From CAMLQK01 sp035478775 (GTDB taxonomy: Bacteria > Patescibacteriota > Saccharimonadia > Saccharimonadales > UBA4665): a DNA stretch of 64,000 nt. A model generated the notes under the pieces. It had not been told where the DNA came from. It saw only the letters and a program-made list of their open reading frames with translations, and did no database searches. The stretch spans positions 62,001 through 126,000 of the forward strand of contig DATIJG010000002.1 in NCBI GenBank assembly GCA_035478775.1. Reading direction: 5' to 3'. The translations under genes were made by a program, and so were the position numbers. This document shows positions 17,297 to 25,293 of this stretch, piece after piece; positions within the stretch are counted from its first letter, which is position 1, and each line of letters begins with the position of its first letter.

Positions 17297-18397
17297 ATGA
17301 ATCCAAATACCGTAACCTACGACCACCCCGCCCCTCCATTTTGGGAAAAATTAGTCCAGTATTCCCATGGGTTGCTTGACGAGTCCGACCCTACGCAACG
17401 GACGGCAACTATGTCAGAGGCAATCTTTGAGCGGCTTGAAGGCTTTGACGGCGATATGCTTGACGAACACCGTTATTATGGGCTCGGCCTGATTATGTGC
17501 GGTGTTGCCAAGCGACTACAAGAAGACTCCGCGCTGTGTGATACTGCAATTCGTGAGAGTGGCAAGGACTTGTATACCCTTTGGTCGCTAGCTGGTAGAC
17601 GAGGACGGGAGAGCTTGCAGCCTAGGGATGCCACAATAGCAAACCCCATGTTTACCCTTAGGAATGTCGGCGTCGAAGCTGGCAAAACGCTATCCCCTGA
17701 GGTGCAATTTTTAAATGACGCACTGTTCGTTACTGCTGTTAAAAGACAGAAACTTCTGCAATTATCAAGGCCTATGGACAAGTACGTCGGCATGGAGGAC
17801 TACCTTCACAATGATGGCAGCATTAAGCCAAATATCGCCGGCCAGTTAGTAGGTGGCAACTTGATTGCAGCAGCCAGCGGAGTATTCCGGGTTGCTTTGG
17901 AAAAACGCGTCGCTTACCTCGACCAGCATGGGCCAGCACCAGAGTATGGCCCGCGGACCGTGGCCGAAATTATGAGAGAAGGCGAAGTCGAGGTAGAAGA
18001 CCTCGTAAGAATTGGCATGGGATGTGCTGTCTTGCGCCTTGATGAATTTGGGCTTAACGCGGCTAGTCCGTATGTTAGCACCAACGACACCGGAAAGTTA
18101 GTTTTCCTTCATGGCAACATGGCGCCTGCTGCTAACCTTGAGCCTGCCGAACTAAGCGTGAGTCAGCCAGCGGTGCTGCACAAGGGGCGAATCGGATGCC
18201 CTGTAATTTTCGTCGAAGGGCTTATGGCTACAATCTTTAAATTAACTACTGGGATTGTCCTCGAGGCGGACCGTTTGGCAGTTGAAAACTACCGTGTAGC
18301 GGTTGAACACTACCGTGATCAGCTCGACGAACCCAACGACCCTTTAGAGCGGTATAAAAAATATCATCGCAAACCAGACAGCTTTGACGAAGGTTGA
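17297..18397 (+). CDS. Unknown protein, 366 aa
   Basis: No family recognised. It is a largely helical soluble protein; residues ~190-215 (GGNLIAAASGVFRVALEKRVAY) and 235-255 are amphipathic helices, not clear membrane segments. The C-terminus is charged (DQLDEPNDPLERYKKYHRK). It has a 285-nt upstream region that includes TATAGT/TATAAC-like boxes around 17175, so it is probably transcribed alone. It converges with the tautomerase-like gene. Confidence 0.62.
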   Translation: MNPNTVTYDHPAPPFWEKLVQYSHGLLDESDPTQRTATMSEAIFERLEGFDGDMLDEHRYYGLGLIMCGVAKRLQEDSALCDTAIRESGKDLYTLWSLAGRRGRESLQPRDATIANPMFTLRNVGVEAGKTLSPEVQFLNDALFVTAVKRQKLLQLSRPMDKYVGMEDYLHNDGSIKPNIAGQLVGGNLIAAASGVFRVALEKRVAYLDQHGPAPEYGPRTVAEIMREGEVEVEDLVRIGMGCAVLRLDEFGLNAASPYVSTNDTGKLVFLHGNMAPAANLEPAELSVSQPAVLHKGRIGCPVIFVEGLMATIFKLTTGIVLEADRLAVENYRVAVEHYRDQLDEPNDPLERYKKYHRKPDSFDEG

Positions 18398-18410
18398 GCC
18401 TTGCGGCAGG

Positions 18411-18800
18411 TTAGCTATCATCCCTAGTAGTCGCGGGCAGCTGGCCAGGTCCCGCACGCCAACTCGCATGGCACAGTTTGTACCAGATACTTATATCAAT
18501 ATCTTGCGGTAATAGTGAGGCGACGGCTTGAGCGAGCTCAGTACTATATTCTTCTAGGTGCGGCTTACGCGCTTCAAAATTACGCGCTTCAATTTCAATG
18601 TGGAGATCGTGCATACCAGTATCCAACTCTGAAGCTTGGTCAAATCGTAGTTTAACCATTTCATGAGTGATGGTAATTGCCTGGCCCTGGTTGTTTTCGC
18701 ATGTCAGCTGCCTTGCGAGCACTTCGCGCAGTACTGGTACTAGTGGTGCGAGTTCAGTTTGCTTTATTTTTGCTTTATATCGGATATTTACAACTGGCAT
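18411..18800 (-). CDS. Small protein with possible tautomerase/MIF-like fold, 129 aa
   Basis: The protein starts MPVVNIRY, giving an N-terminal Pro after Met removal, which is the catalytic base of tautomerases such as 4-oxalocrotonate tautomerase and CHMI. A helix (ELAPLVPVLREVLARQL) and a strand ending DISIWYKLCHASW follow in the order of one beta-alpha-beta unit of that superfamily. The resemblance is remote, and overall length fits the CHMI/MIF size of ~115-130 aa. TAATAT ends 6 nt before the ATG, with no Shine-Dalgarno site. Confidence 0.5.
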   Translation of the reverse strand: MPVVNIRYKAKIKQTELAPLVPVLREVLARQLTCENNQGQAITITHEMVKLRFDQASELDTGMHDLHIEIEARNFEARKPHLEEYSTELAQAVASLLPQDIDISIWYKLCHASWRAGPGQLPATTRDDS

Positions 18801-18806
18801 TAACTT

Positions 18807-18812
18807 ATATTA
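18807..18812 (-). promoter_or_regulatory. -10 box of the 18411-18800 gene, leaderless type
   Basis: TAATAT on the minus strand ends 6 nt before the ATG at 18800. Confidence 0.45.
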
Positions 18813-18912
18813 CCCCAAGTTTGCAAGCCGGACAAGTTTGGTATGGCTGTGAGTTTCCCTTGTAGTAACGAAGCCGCATTCTCATGCAAGTAATATATGT
18901 TAAGCTGTACTT

Positions 18913-19476
18913 ATGCATTATTTACGACAACTTAACACAAGTACTCGAGTCCTTATTGCCGAAATCAGCTTTTTAGTACTGGCGGCGAGCTTATTAACGG
19001 TTCTACACTTTCCGAAGTTTCTGCCCACGAATGTCTATTTGTTTTTACATATTACAGGAGCTGTCTTGTTTATCGGCAATGTCGTAGTTACTGGCGTATG
19101 GATGGTATGGGCCGAGCGCACCAAAGATACACGGGTCATTGCCTTTGCGACTCGTGCTGTAAGTTGGGCGGACGCATTTTTTACCGGCCCTGGCGTTGTC
19201 CTACTTCTATTGAGCGGCCTGCTTATGGCTCCTAACTGTGACGAATGTACCCAGGGTTTTGCGACGCATTGGATTATAGCAGGTCTGGCGTTGTTCGGTA
19301 TCTCCGGTGCGCTGTGGCTCGTGCTGCTCATATACCAAAATACGCTGCTTAAAAGTTTGTCTAGTAACCCTAGCAAGTTCTATAAGACACTCCACCGCTG
19401 GTACTTTGTGGGCATTCTTAACACGGTTATACCGTTGGTTATTCTAGCCATCATGGCGACGAAGCCGGCGTTTTAA
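18913..19476 (+). CDS. DUF2269-like integral membrane protein
   Basis: Predicted inner-membrane protein with about five helices: residues ~12-32, 43-67, 90-110, 120-145 and 165-185. The segment FLHITGAVLFIGNVVVTGVW, the polar TGPGVVLLLLSGLLMA helix and a His in the final segment (KTLHRWYFVGILN) are like DUF2269 proteins, whose function is unknown. Two Cys in the loop NCDECTQ could form a disulfide or bind metal. It stands alone on the plus strand. Confidence 0.75.
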   Translation: MHYLRQLNTSTRVLIAEISFLVLAASLLTVLHFPKFLPTNVYLFLHITGAVLFIGNVVVTGVWMVWAERTKDTRVIAFATRAVSWADAFFTGPGVVLLLLSGLLMAPNCDECTQGFATHWIIAGLALFGISGALWLVLLIYQNTLLKSLSSNPSKFYKTLHRWYFVGILNTVIPLVILAIMATKPAF

Positions 19477-19541
19477 AGTTTTGTCAGACGTCATAAAAAC
19501 ATGCTTTTTGCGCTGCGCGCCATCATGCACTCGGTGCGGCC

Positions 19542-19838
19542 TTAGCGGTAAGTAAGAATGCCAATAAGGATGGCTAGCTCGATTATTTCATAAAGTATCG
19601 AGGTGATAACCAGGGGTCTGATCTTTTTATGTAGTGCATAGATAATCCATACCAGGTTATCTATGCAAAAGAATCCCCACGTCCATAGCGATACGTCTTG
19701 TGCGCTATGCCTACTGTAAATTTCGACGGCTTGGGGCAATTCAAAAAGTGGCGTGGCAAATGTAAAAAAATACACGAAATAGTCCAGCGGCTCGCGCACT
19801 TTCTTTTTGTGGAGTATGTTATTCTCATTTTTTGCCAT
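19542..19838 (-). CDS. SemiSWEET-like PQ-loop transporter, 98 aa
   Basis: Three hydrophobic helices (residues ~18-34, 50-68 and 74-95) with the PQ motif at P35-Q36 (ELPQAVEIYSRHSAQDVSLW) form a triple-helix bundle. Prokaryotic SemiSWEETs of ~90-100 aa dimerise to make a passive sugar channel; other PQ-loop proteins move amino acids, so the substrate is open. The frame extends upstream into the Nudix gene, but the ATG at 19838 has its own TATACT box at 19849-19854 and begins the conserved part. A sugar uniporter would suit a host-dependent cell. Confidence 0.8.
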   Translation of the reverse strand: MAKNENNILHKKKVREPLDYFVYFFTFATPLFELPQAVEIYSRHSAQDVSLWTWGFFCIDNLVWIIYALHKKIRPLVITSILYEIIELAILIGILTYR

Positions 19839-19848
19839 ACGCTTATAT

Positions 19849-19854
19849 AGTATA
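19849..19854 (-). promoter_or_regulatory. -10 box of the SemiSWEET-like gene
   Basis: TATACT on the minus strand lies 10 nt before the ATG at 19838; an overlapping TATATA lies 5 nt before it. There is no ribosome binding site. The box falls between the end of the Nudix gene and the transporter. Confidence 0.45.
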
Positions 19855-19887
19855 GCAATCTCTGCACCAACGTGAGGGTTTGACTTT

Positions 19888-20367
19888 TTAATTAGGGTTT
19901 GTTTCGGCTTGTAGTGCTTTGTAGGTATCCGGCCAAATGGCCTTGAAAGTATCGGGCCACACGGAGCCGGCAGACGGGACAAGCTCATCTGGCATAGAAT
20001 GCATTTTCTTTATAAGCTCATCAATAGTAAACCATTTTATTCCCGCTACTTCGTGTGGGTCGATATGGATAAGCTCTGTTTTTGCCTTGGGAATGGTAGT
20101 GGCGTAGATACCGAACTTGCGCACTTCCCCGTCCGGATGTTTGTAATCTTTCTCAAGCAAGAATCGAGGGACATAATGAGTGGTCTTTAAAGACAGCTCC
20201 TCTTCGACCTCACGCACAAGCGCCTCACTAAAACTTTCGCCTTGTTCGAGCTTGCCAGTGACGGCCGGTCCCCAAACTCCAGGGTCTTGCAGCTTATTTA
20301 ACGCACGTTGTGCGAGCAGTATTTCATTTTTTTCATTAAGAATCCATAGGACAGCAACTTTGATCAT
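19888..20367 (-). CDS. Nudix hydrolase, 159 aa
   Basis: A Nudix box GKLEQGESFSEALVREVEEEL, with the catalytic REVEEE helix, is centred near residue 50; strands before (VLWILNEKNEILLAQRA) and after fit the fold. The GGPGVWGP-like region preceding the box and the ending VPSAGSVWPDTFKAIWPDTYKAL are lineage-specific. A GGAGG site 9 nt before the ATG at 20367 fixes the start, although the frame is open to 20451. Substrates are nucleoside diphosphate derivatives; which one cannot be told. Confidence 0.88.
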   Translation of the reverse strand: MIKVAVLWILNEKNEILLAQRALNKLQDPGVWGPAVTGKLEQGESFSEALVREVEEELSLKTTHYVPRFLLEKDYKHPDGEVRKFGIYATTIPKAKTELIHIDPHEVAGIKWFTIDELIKKMHSMPDELVPSAGSVWPDTFKAIWPDTYKALQAETNPN

Positions 20368-20454
20368 AGTGGTAACCCTCCTTCTCTTTACCATAGAATA
20401 CCAGAAATATACTTTTAAGTCCCTCCGCCTTAAGGATTGTTGAAGAACCAAAAC

Positions 20455-20487
20455 AAAAGAACACGCCGGTTAAGGGCGTGTTCTTTT
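20455..20487 (-). terminator. Intrinsic terminator after the YCII gene
   Basis: A 13-bp stem, AAAAGAACACGCC paired with GGCGTGTTCTTTT around a 7-nt loop, followed by a T-run on the minus strand. It lies 20 nt after the YCII stop and separates that operon from the Nudix gene. Confidence 0.85.
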
Positions 20488-20506
20488 AAGGCCAGTAGCT
20501 GGTCTA

Positions 20507-20806
20507 TTACATTTGTGCCAGCTCGTAGATACGCGCTTCGCAGCCGTCGTTATTGGCTATTGGGCTTTGCTTTACCATTGCTATGGCATCGTCGCGGCTG
20601 TCTGCCTTGATGATGTAGTATCCAACGACGGTGTCGTCGGTGGCATCACTGGCGTTACCGCCGCGAACCACAGTTTTACTAGCGACCGGATTACCGCCAT
20701 CAACAAGGTGCTCACCTACTACTTCACTGTAGTAAGTTTTCCATTCTTCGAGGGTTCCGGTTGCTGTAACGTCGTTACTGTGGCCGACGATAAGATAGTT
20801 TTTCAT
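20507..20806 (-). CDS. YCII-related (DGPF) domain protein, 99 aa
   Basis: A small ferredoxin-like alpha/beta protein of the YCII family: start MKNYLIVGH, a middle segment with the DGG turn, and GYYIIKADSRDDAIAMVKQSP...GCEARIYEL, typical of DGPF proteins. Enzymatic activity is known only for a few members (YciI-type dehalogenases with His-Asp), and those residues are not evident here. AAGGAG precedes the ATG. It lies 80 nt downstream of the ArsR-type regulator on the same strand, an arrangement common for this pair (ArsR regulator with a small YCII or SRPBCC protein). Confidence 0.82.
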   Translation of the reverse strand: MKNYLIVGHSNDVTATGTLEEWKTYYSEVVGEHLVDGGNPVASKTVVRGGNASDATDDTVVGYYIIKADSRDDAIAMVKQSPIANNDGCEARIYELAQM

Positions 20807-20886
20807 AGTTTCTCCTTGTTATTTTACTACTTTGAAAAGGACATCCATGAATGCGTTTTTTTGGGCGCTCAACTTCAATTGTTACT

Positions 20887-21270
20887 TCATGGCCGTCCCT
20901 TCAAAGTGTTGGTGCGGCTTGGTTGCCTATCTTTTTTGTTAGTCATACCAGCGATGTAGTTATCGAGCGTTTCATCGTCGTGCCCGTATTCTAAGTGATA
21001 GGCCATAATCCAGCTTTGCGCCGCGGCGAGCGAAGCGCGTTTGATAGCCACAAAGTTCACCCGGCCAGCTTTGCGCCGCTGAAGCAGCCCGGCATCTTCA
21101 AGTGCACGAATGTGCCGGTGGATTGACGGCAGCGAAAGCTTATGTTCTTCAGCCAGCTGGCTAACTGTTGCTGGCCGATATGACAGCGTACGTAGTATCG
21201 CGCGGCGCTTTTCGTTGCCAAGGGCGAGAAATACGGCATCGAGTATTGCTGGATCGTCTTTACTTAACAT
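20887..21270 (-). CDS. ArsR-family winged-helix transcriptional regulator, 127 aa
   Basis: Residues 12-80 form an ArsR-type winged helix: ALGNEKRRAILRTLSYRPATVSQLAEEHKLSLPSIHRHIRALEDAGLLQRRKAGR, including the recognition helix SIHRHIRALE. No metal-binding Cys cluster (ELCVCD) is present, so metal sensing is unlikely. It probably controls itself and the downstream YCII gene. A TATAGT box at 21279-21284 ends 8 nt before the ATG and overlaps the imperfect palindrome ATAGGTTAACTAT, a possible operator. Confidence 0.88.
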   Translation of the reverse strand: MLSKDDPAILDAVFLALGNEKRRAILRTLSYRPATVSQLAEEHKLSLPSIHRHIRALEDAGLLQRRKAGRVNFVAIKRASLAAAQSWIMAYHLEYGHDDETLDNYIAGMTNKKDRQPSRTNTLKGRP

Positions 21271-21278
21271 ATAGGTTA

Positions 21279-21284
21279 ACTATA
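21279..21284 (-). promoter_or_regulatory. -10 box of the ArsR-type regulator gene, leaderless type
   Basis: TATAGT on the minus strand ends 8 nt before the ATG at 21270. The surrounding ATAGGTTAACTAT (21271-21283) is nearly palindromic and would suit autoregulation. Confidence 0.5.
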
Positions 21285-21348
21285 ATGCGAAAACCCACCT
21301 ATTGCAAGTTTTTCTACGGCTACCTGCTATTTTAGTAAGGGGAAAACC

Positions 21349-21927
21349 TTATATGTTGCCCATAGCCAGCACACCGCTTGCGTATATCGTTCGTATATCC
21401 CGTTCTATAACCGGGTTGCTCAACGGGTCGGCGAGCTCTTGTAGGCCCTGCCCGAACATATCTGTCAGGTGATCGTACGTCAGGGCGTAGCTCCCTACGA
21501 CCCGCACTGCTGTTTGCGAGCGGAACCCGTCGGGTCCCGAATATATCTCTTGTGACTCAAAGCTATCTTCTTTAACCGAATGGATATAGCCTACTACGCC
21601 GTCCTGCCTCTCTGCTAATTCTGCGGCTAATCGCTTAACTTCCGGGCTTACTCCCGTAAACAGTTCCCTATTGTCGGCGTCCCAGAGAGCTGCAACCTGG
21701 CCTCCGAAACCATGGTTTGGAGTGTAGATCCGTGCCACATCCCGAAGCGCTAACAGGCTGGCAAACTGAGGGTTAGAAGATAGGACACCGCGGACGATAC
21801 CACGTGCAGCTACCAAATCAGGAACCCCTTTATAGCTTTGCGATTCAGAGTGCGGCCTAATCAGCGACCCCACGGGAACTTCTTTAGCCAGGCCAACTAC
21901 CACTTCCGACATACTTCTTTTAGTCAT
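21349..21927 (-). CDS. Unknown protein, 192 aa
   Basis: No family recognised. A soluble alpha/beta protein; residues ~75-130 (GGQVAALWDADNRELFTGVSPEVKRLAAELAERQDGVVGYIHSV) show a strand-helix-strand pattern. AAAGGATGG before the ATG supports the start. It stands alone between the ArsR-type regulator and the NTF2-like gene, all on the minus strand. Confidence 0.6.
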   Translation of the reverse strand: MTKRSMSEVVVGLAKEVPVGSLIRPHSESQSYKGVPDLVAARGIVRGVLSSNPQFASLLALRDVARIYTPNHGFGGQVAALWDADNRELFTGVSPEVKRLAAELAERQDGVVGYIHSVKEDSFESQEIYSGPDGFRSQTAVRVVGSYALTYDHLTDMFGQGLQELADPLSNPVIERDIRTIYASGVLAMGNI

Positions 21928-22122
21928 AAAACCATCCTTTTATTTAATGCGCCACTACGTTTATTGCCAGGCAATCGGTACCTGTCTTGCGCTTATTGTA
22001 CAGTGAACATGGTACCCATCTATATATTATAAAACGCAAAAACACGGACGCCAGACAAAGTTGTTTGGATAAACTTATGCCAAAAAGCACGGTGTATAAG
22101 CAGGCCTTCTTTAGCGACTCCC

Positions 22123-22491
22123 CTATTGCGCCATACGGTTACGGAATTCGGTCGCGTCATAATAGACGGTGAATGAAACTATCTTGCCGTCTGCCAATTC
22201 CCATACTTCCGCATCAGTTTGATAGAATTTTGTGCCTTGCGGCGATACATAATCGTAGCTTACGATAGCACAGACAGTGTTGCCCTCTACGAAAAGCTGC
22301 CGTATATTTATTTTTTCTACAGCCTGCAAAAAAGTAGTGTACGTTTTAATAAACGTCTCCTTACCTTCGAATTTCTTTTCGGCACCAACCGAAAAACTGA
22401 CATTATCCCCCAGGCATTCCTGCCATTGGTTTTCCTTCTTAGCAGCGCTGGTGTAGAAGGTTTTTATAATGTCTTTTACAGTCTCGTCCAT
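22123..22491 (-). CDS. SnoaL/NTF2-like protein, 122 aa
   Basis: A cone-shaped NTF2-like fold is expected: N-terminal helices DETVKDIIKTFYTSAAKKEN, a strand pair around VSFSVGAEKKFEGKETF, and the curved sheet IRQLFVEGNTVCAIVSYDYVS ... ADGKIVSFTVYYD. Members are isomerases, cyclases or ligand-binding proteins; no clear catalytic His-Asp pair can be assigned here. TAGGAGCG lies at the proper distance before the ATG. Single gene. Confidence 0.78.
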   Translation of the reverse strand: MDETVKDIIKTFYTSAAKKENQWQECLGDNVSFSVGAEKKFEGKETFIKTYTTFLQAVEKINIRQLFVEGNTVCAIVSYDYVSPQGTKFYQTDAEVWELADGKIVSFTVYYDATEFRNRMAQ

Positions 22492-22718
22492 GATCTCGCT
22501 CCTAATATTACGTCCTATTTAATTGTAGACGCAGTAGCTTTACCCGCAAAGGGTAGGCTGTAAATAAAGGGCGGCTTGGGCATGGCTGTGAAAGCCTCCA
22601 GATGGAACATTTTTTTTGGACGCAGTGCAGCGGTTAAGGTGCTTGGCTTGAAGCATCCCAAGTGGATCGGTAGACGCTGTACCTTGCTATCATGCTAGCT
22701 TATGTTACAGTATGTTCC

Positions 22719-23582
22719 ATGTCTTACGAGAACTCTACTTCTGTGGTTACCCAATCATTTTATAATGTCCCGGTTGACGGCAGACCTACAAATGGATCGG
22801 CGGAGCTTCTAAATTTATCTGAACACCCGTTACTCGACGATTACGAACCGGCCTTTAGGCCTCTCGTACTATCAGGGTTAGCTGCCATACATTGGGCTGG
22901 CCAACAGAACCCCGATCTGCTAAGCGTACCACCCCTAAATGACCAATCATACCCTCCAATTCATCCCGAGTTTGTAAGGCAGGCGGCTACACTCAACGAA
23001 AAGGGCGCGCTTGCTGCCCAAGCGGGTGCGGCCATACTTGCCGTAACGCTCGCCTACCAAACGTGGATGCACGCTACTGGCGCCGAACCCAGGACAACCT
23101 CTATTAAATACCAGCAGCATGAAACGAGTGTAAAACAAGATGTCGACGGCTGGGCCGCCCAATGGGCAGCTGGCGATATCTTATATCATCCCGGCTTCGG
23201 GTGGGAAGTAGCAGACTTGTCGGCACAGCATGTGGTTAACAGTGGCTTGACAGGTGCGATCCGGCTGTCGGCCCGGGTTTTAAGGACGCCAGAAAACAAT
23301 GGCTTAGAATCTCCTACTCCCCAGACAGAACAGTATTATTTCCTCAATCTATCCACCAGCTTCAACGATTCCCAAGCAGCCAGCCGGCCAGGCTGGGCGA
23401 CCGCCAAGGTAGAAGCTGGCATGATTGACCAAGGGCGATTTGCTACTGTAGACGATGGTGCTGGCTTTGAGAGGCTCGCAAAATTGGCGCAGGTGCTAAA
23501 TTCGCTTGTGCTTGGCGAGTCATATTTAGCAGACATGCCCTCTTCCGGCTACGTCTTTACTCCAGGACGTACACTTAACTAA
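22719..23582 (+). CDS. Unknown protein, about 287 aa
   Basis: No family recognised. The frame is open from 22692, but the ATG at 22719 (MSYENSTSVV) seems more likely. The region SGLAAIHWAGQQN and the helix AALNEKGALAAQAGAAILAVTLAYQTWM suggest helical packing rather than a membrane span. A beta-rich part (AIRLSARVLRTPE ... EQYYFLNLSTSF) follows, and the C-terminus is again helical. A single gene with a 200-nt upstream spacer. Confidence 0.6.
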   Translation: MSYENSTSVVTQSFYNVPVDGRPTNGSAELLNLSEHPLLDDYEPAFRPLVLSGLAAIHWAGQQNPDLLSVPPLNDQSYPPIHPEFVRQAATLNEKGALAAQAGAAILAVTLAYQTWMHATGAEPRTTSIKYQQHETSVKQDVDGWAAQWAAGDILYHPGFGWEVADLSAQHVVNSGLTGAIRLSARVLRTPENNGLESPTPQTEQYYFLNLSTSFNDSQAASRPGWATAKVEAGMIDQGRFATVDDGAGFERLAKLAQVLNSLVLGESYLADMPSSGYVFTPGRTLN

Positions 23583-23795
23583 CCTCAGTGGGTGTGACGA
23601 CTTTTAACAAAAAAGGCGCAGATATTACGGTGCGCTAATGTGAACAGTTAGCAGGCGTTAAAATAAAGTGAGTAAAGCATTGACCGCTACATTGGCAGGG
23701 TTAGCCCAAGGTAACTGACCGCCACCCAGCTTAGCTGCGAGCGCAAACTAACTTGGCTTCTAGCCAAATGGCGACGCCTTCGATTTAGCTAGATT

Positions 23796-24263
23796 TCATC
23801 CCTGGTCGGTTTTATATCCACCGTGGCCGTCTGTGCCCATTGTGTCTACTTCTTCCCATTCAACGACTTCGCGGCGAACAATAACACCCTGTGCAAGCGT
23901 TTCGCCTTTTTTAACTTCGACCGGCTGGTCTGTAAAATTCAGCAATTGAATTTTAAGTTCATCACTATCACCGCTATAAAAGGGATCAACTATGCCAACG
24001 CCATTTGCCAACATTAAGCCTCTTTTCCAAGGAATGCTACTACGAGCTACCAACATCAAAAAGCAGTCGGAGGGCGTTGCGATTACATTGTTGACAGCAA
24101 TCAACGCCAACCCGTGGGGTGGAATTACCTTACTTTCACGACAGAAGAGGTCAAAACCGGCCACTTGGTTTTTAGGATACCGTGCTTGCGTTTTTGGGTC
24201 GGCTTCGTCAAATTCAGGAAGCGGCAACGACTTATCTATACGTTTAATTCTTATTTTAACCAC
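23796..24263 (-). CDS. dut: dUTP diphosphatase (dUTPase), 155 aa
   Basis: Hydrolyses dUTP to dUMP and PPi, preventing uracil incorporation and feeding thymidylate synthesis. Trimeric-dUTPase motifs occur in order: AGFDLFC (motif 1), ARSSIPWKRGLML (motif 2), NGVGIVDPFYSGD (motif 3, with the base-binding Asp), LNFTDQPVEVKKGETLAQGV (motif 4), and a C-terminal Gly-rich GTDGHGGY that stands for the P-loop-like motif 5. Motif 5 deviates (no Ser-Thr-Gly). The DPxTQARYPKNQ insertion near the N-terminus is unusual. GTG start with TATAAT about 12 nt upstream. Confidence 0.9.
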   Translation of the reverse strand: MVKIRIKRIDKSLPLPEFDEADPKTQARYPKNQVAGFDLFCRESKVIPPHGLALIAVNNVIATPSDCFLMLVARSSIPWKRGLMLANGVGIVDPFYSGDSDELKIQLLNFTDQPVEVKKGETLAQGVIVRREVVEWEEVDTMGTDGHGGYKTDQG

Positions 24264-24372
24264 GATACTCTCAATTATAATATAGATACCCTAAAAAAAT
24301 GGTTGACGGTCACTCTCAAAGAATCAAAATCAAGTTAATAGTGGTGATCATAAAAGAAAAAGCCCTTACTCC

Positions 24373-24476
24373 TGGAACTCACTAACAGAGGCGACCAAAA
24401 ACAACAAAAAACCTTCACGTACTGTGAAGGTTTTTATCACCCTGTCGAAGTGTTCGAAAATCTCTTTTGGTGACCC
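24373..24476 (+). repeat. Direct-repeat copy A: terminator plus tRNA-Glu tail remnant
   Basis: About 100 bp that align end to end with 25294-25398 at a constant offset of 921-922 bp: a TGGAAC...ACAGAGG block, a terminator hairpin, then CTGT(C/T)GA..GTG(T/C)TCGAAAATCTCTT(T/A)TGGTGACCC. In the other copy the last nine bases are the 3' end of tRNA-Glu including CCA. Here the tRNA body is missing, so this is the trace of a lost tRNA gene or an attachment-site duplicate. Confidence 0.65.
24407..24435 (-). terminator. Bidirectional intrinsic terminator in repeat copy A
   Basis: A 12-bp stem, AAAAACCTTCAC with GTGAAGGTTTTT, loop of 5 nt. It reads as a terminator on both strands. Its counterpart in copy B has a different stem sequence with pairing preserved. 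Confidence 0.8.
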
Positions 24477-24549
24477 AGACGTCCCAAACGTAGAACACCC
24501 TATGGCCAAGTTTGGATTGAATGGTGGAGCAGTTTAGATCTATCGTAGG

Positions 24550-24642
24550 CTAGATGGCTTTTACGTCCCTATAGAGCTTTCGAAGTTGACCTTTGGGCAT
24601 TTTCAGAAGCTGACCTGTGCCAGGATGGAGTTCCTCAAACTT
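24550..24642 (-). pseudogene. C-terminal fragment of an unknown gene
   Basis: Between the MazG-like stop and the repeat copy, the minus strand keeps a 30-codon open stretch ending in TAG with protein-like content (EELHPGTGQLLKMPKGQLRK, then LYRDVKAI). It has no start codon preceded by a ribosome site and is closed upstream by TAA. It may be the tail of a gene removed when this zone was rearranged. Too short for a family call. Confidence 0.3.
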
Positions 24643-24660
24643 TTAGTGACTGGTTTCCCG

Positions 24661-25005
24661 TTAGTTAATAAGCCCATCTCTTTGGTATGACCGATAAAAA
24701 TCTTCGATTGATTTTTCCAGTTTATCTTCCAGCCCATAGTGCCGCGCAATGCCAAGTGTTGAGCGCAACACATCCTGGAGTTCTTTCACGAGATTCTCGT
24801 CATTTGCCTCACCATGCTTTTGACTTTTTATGCCCATGTTTTCTTTATGATTTACAGCTGAGGCGAGCTCACCACATTCTTCAGCAAGTCGTGAGACGCG
24901 CTGGAATGCTGAGTTTCCATTCGGGAAACGCTTATCAAGCGCTTCTACGATAGACTTGAGAGCAACAAAAGTTTCTAATTCTTGGTCGGCAATTGTATGA
25001 ATCAT
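24661..25005 (-). CDS. MazG-like nucleotide pyrophosphohydrolase, 114 aa
   Basis: All-alpha NTP pyrophosphatase with the metal-binding signature RLAEECGELASAV (ExxE12-28ExxD type) in the second helix and the partner ENLVKELQDVL in the third. Such enzymes hydrolyse non-canonical or excess (d)NTPs to monophosphates. The frame continues upstream to 25059, but the ATG at 25005 begins the conserved part. It lies between the two copies of the direct repeat next to tRNA-Glu, and is divergent from the small 25038 ORF. Confidence 0.85.
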   Translation of the reverse strand: MIHTIADQELETFVALKSIVEALDKRFPNGNSAFQRVSRLAEECGELASAVNHKENMGIKSQKHGEANDENLVKELQDVLRSTLGIARHYGLEDKLEKSIEDFYRSYQRDGLIN

Positions 25006-25037
25006 AGTATTTTTATAGTAACATATGAGGTAGAAAT

Positions 25038-25277
25038 TTGAGCGAAGCGATAATTGCAACTATTACTGGCATAAGCTTCAATAAGCCGATTGCAAATTTT
25101 GAAGAGGAAACTATTTTGGCCGTTGGTCATGGTGTCTTCGGACGTGCAATGGCGCGCCATTATAACGAGCAACCTTACACCGAGGAGTTTGATCGTGCTG
25201 CTCGCCAAGCAACAAACCTTGCAAATGGCGAAGTTATGCAGCTTTATCCTTCACCGGTAGAGATTCTACAGCCCTAA
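25038..25277 (+). CDS. Small unknown protein, 79 aa
   Basis: Starts with TTG at 25038, with GAGG seven nt upstream. The product (MSEAIIATITGISFNKPIAN ... RAARQATNLANGEVMQLYP) is soluble and unrecognised. It is divergent from the MazG-like gene, with starts 32 nt apart, and lies inside the segment bounded by the direct repeats. Codon content is protein-like, but evidence is limited. Confidence 0.45.
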   Translation: MSEAIIATITGISFNKPIANFEEETILAVGHGVFGRAMARHYNEQPYTEEFDRAARQATNLANGEVMQLYPSPVEILQP

Positions 25278-25293
25278 GAGAAAACTAAACTTT

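Noticed and set aside
19839..19988. Upstream part of the SemiSWEET-like frame
   Set aside because: It overlaps the Nudix gene, is not hydrophobic or conserved-looking, and the ATG at 19838 has its own -10 box.
22620..22685. Possible tRNA-like stretch (AGTGGATCGGTAGACG)
   Set aside because: No acceptor stem or T-loop consensus could be found around it.
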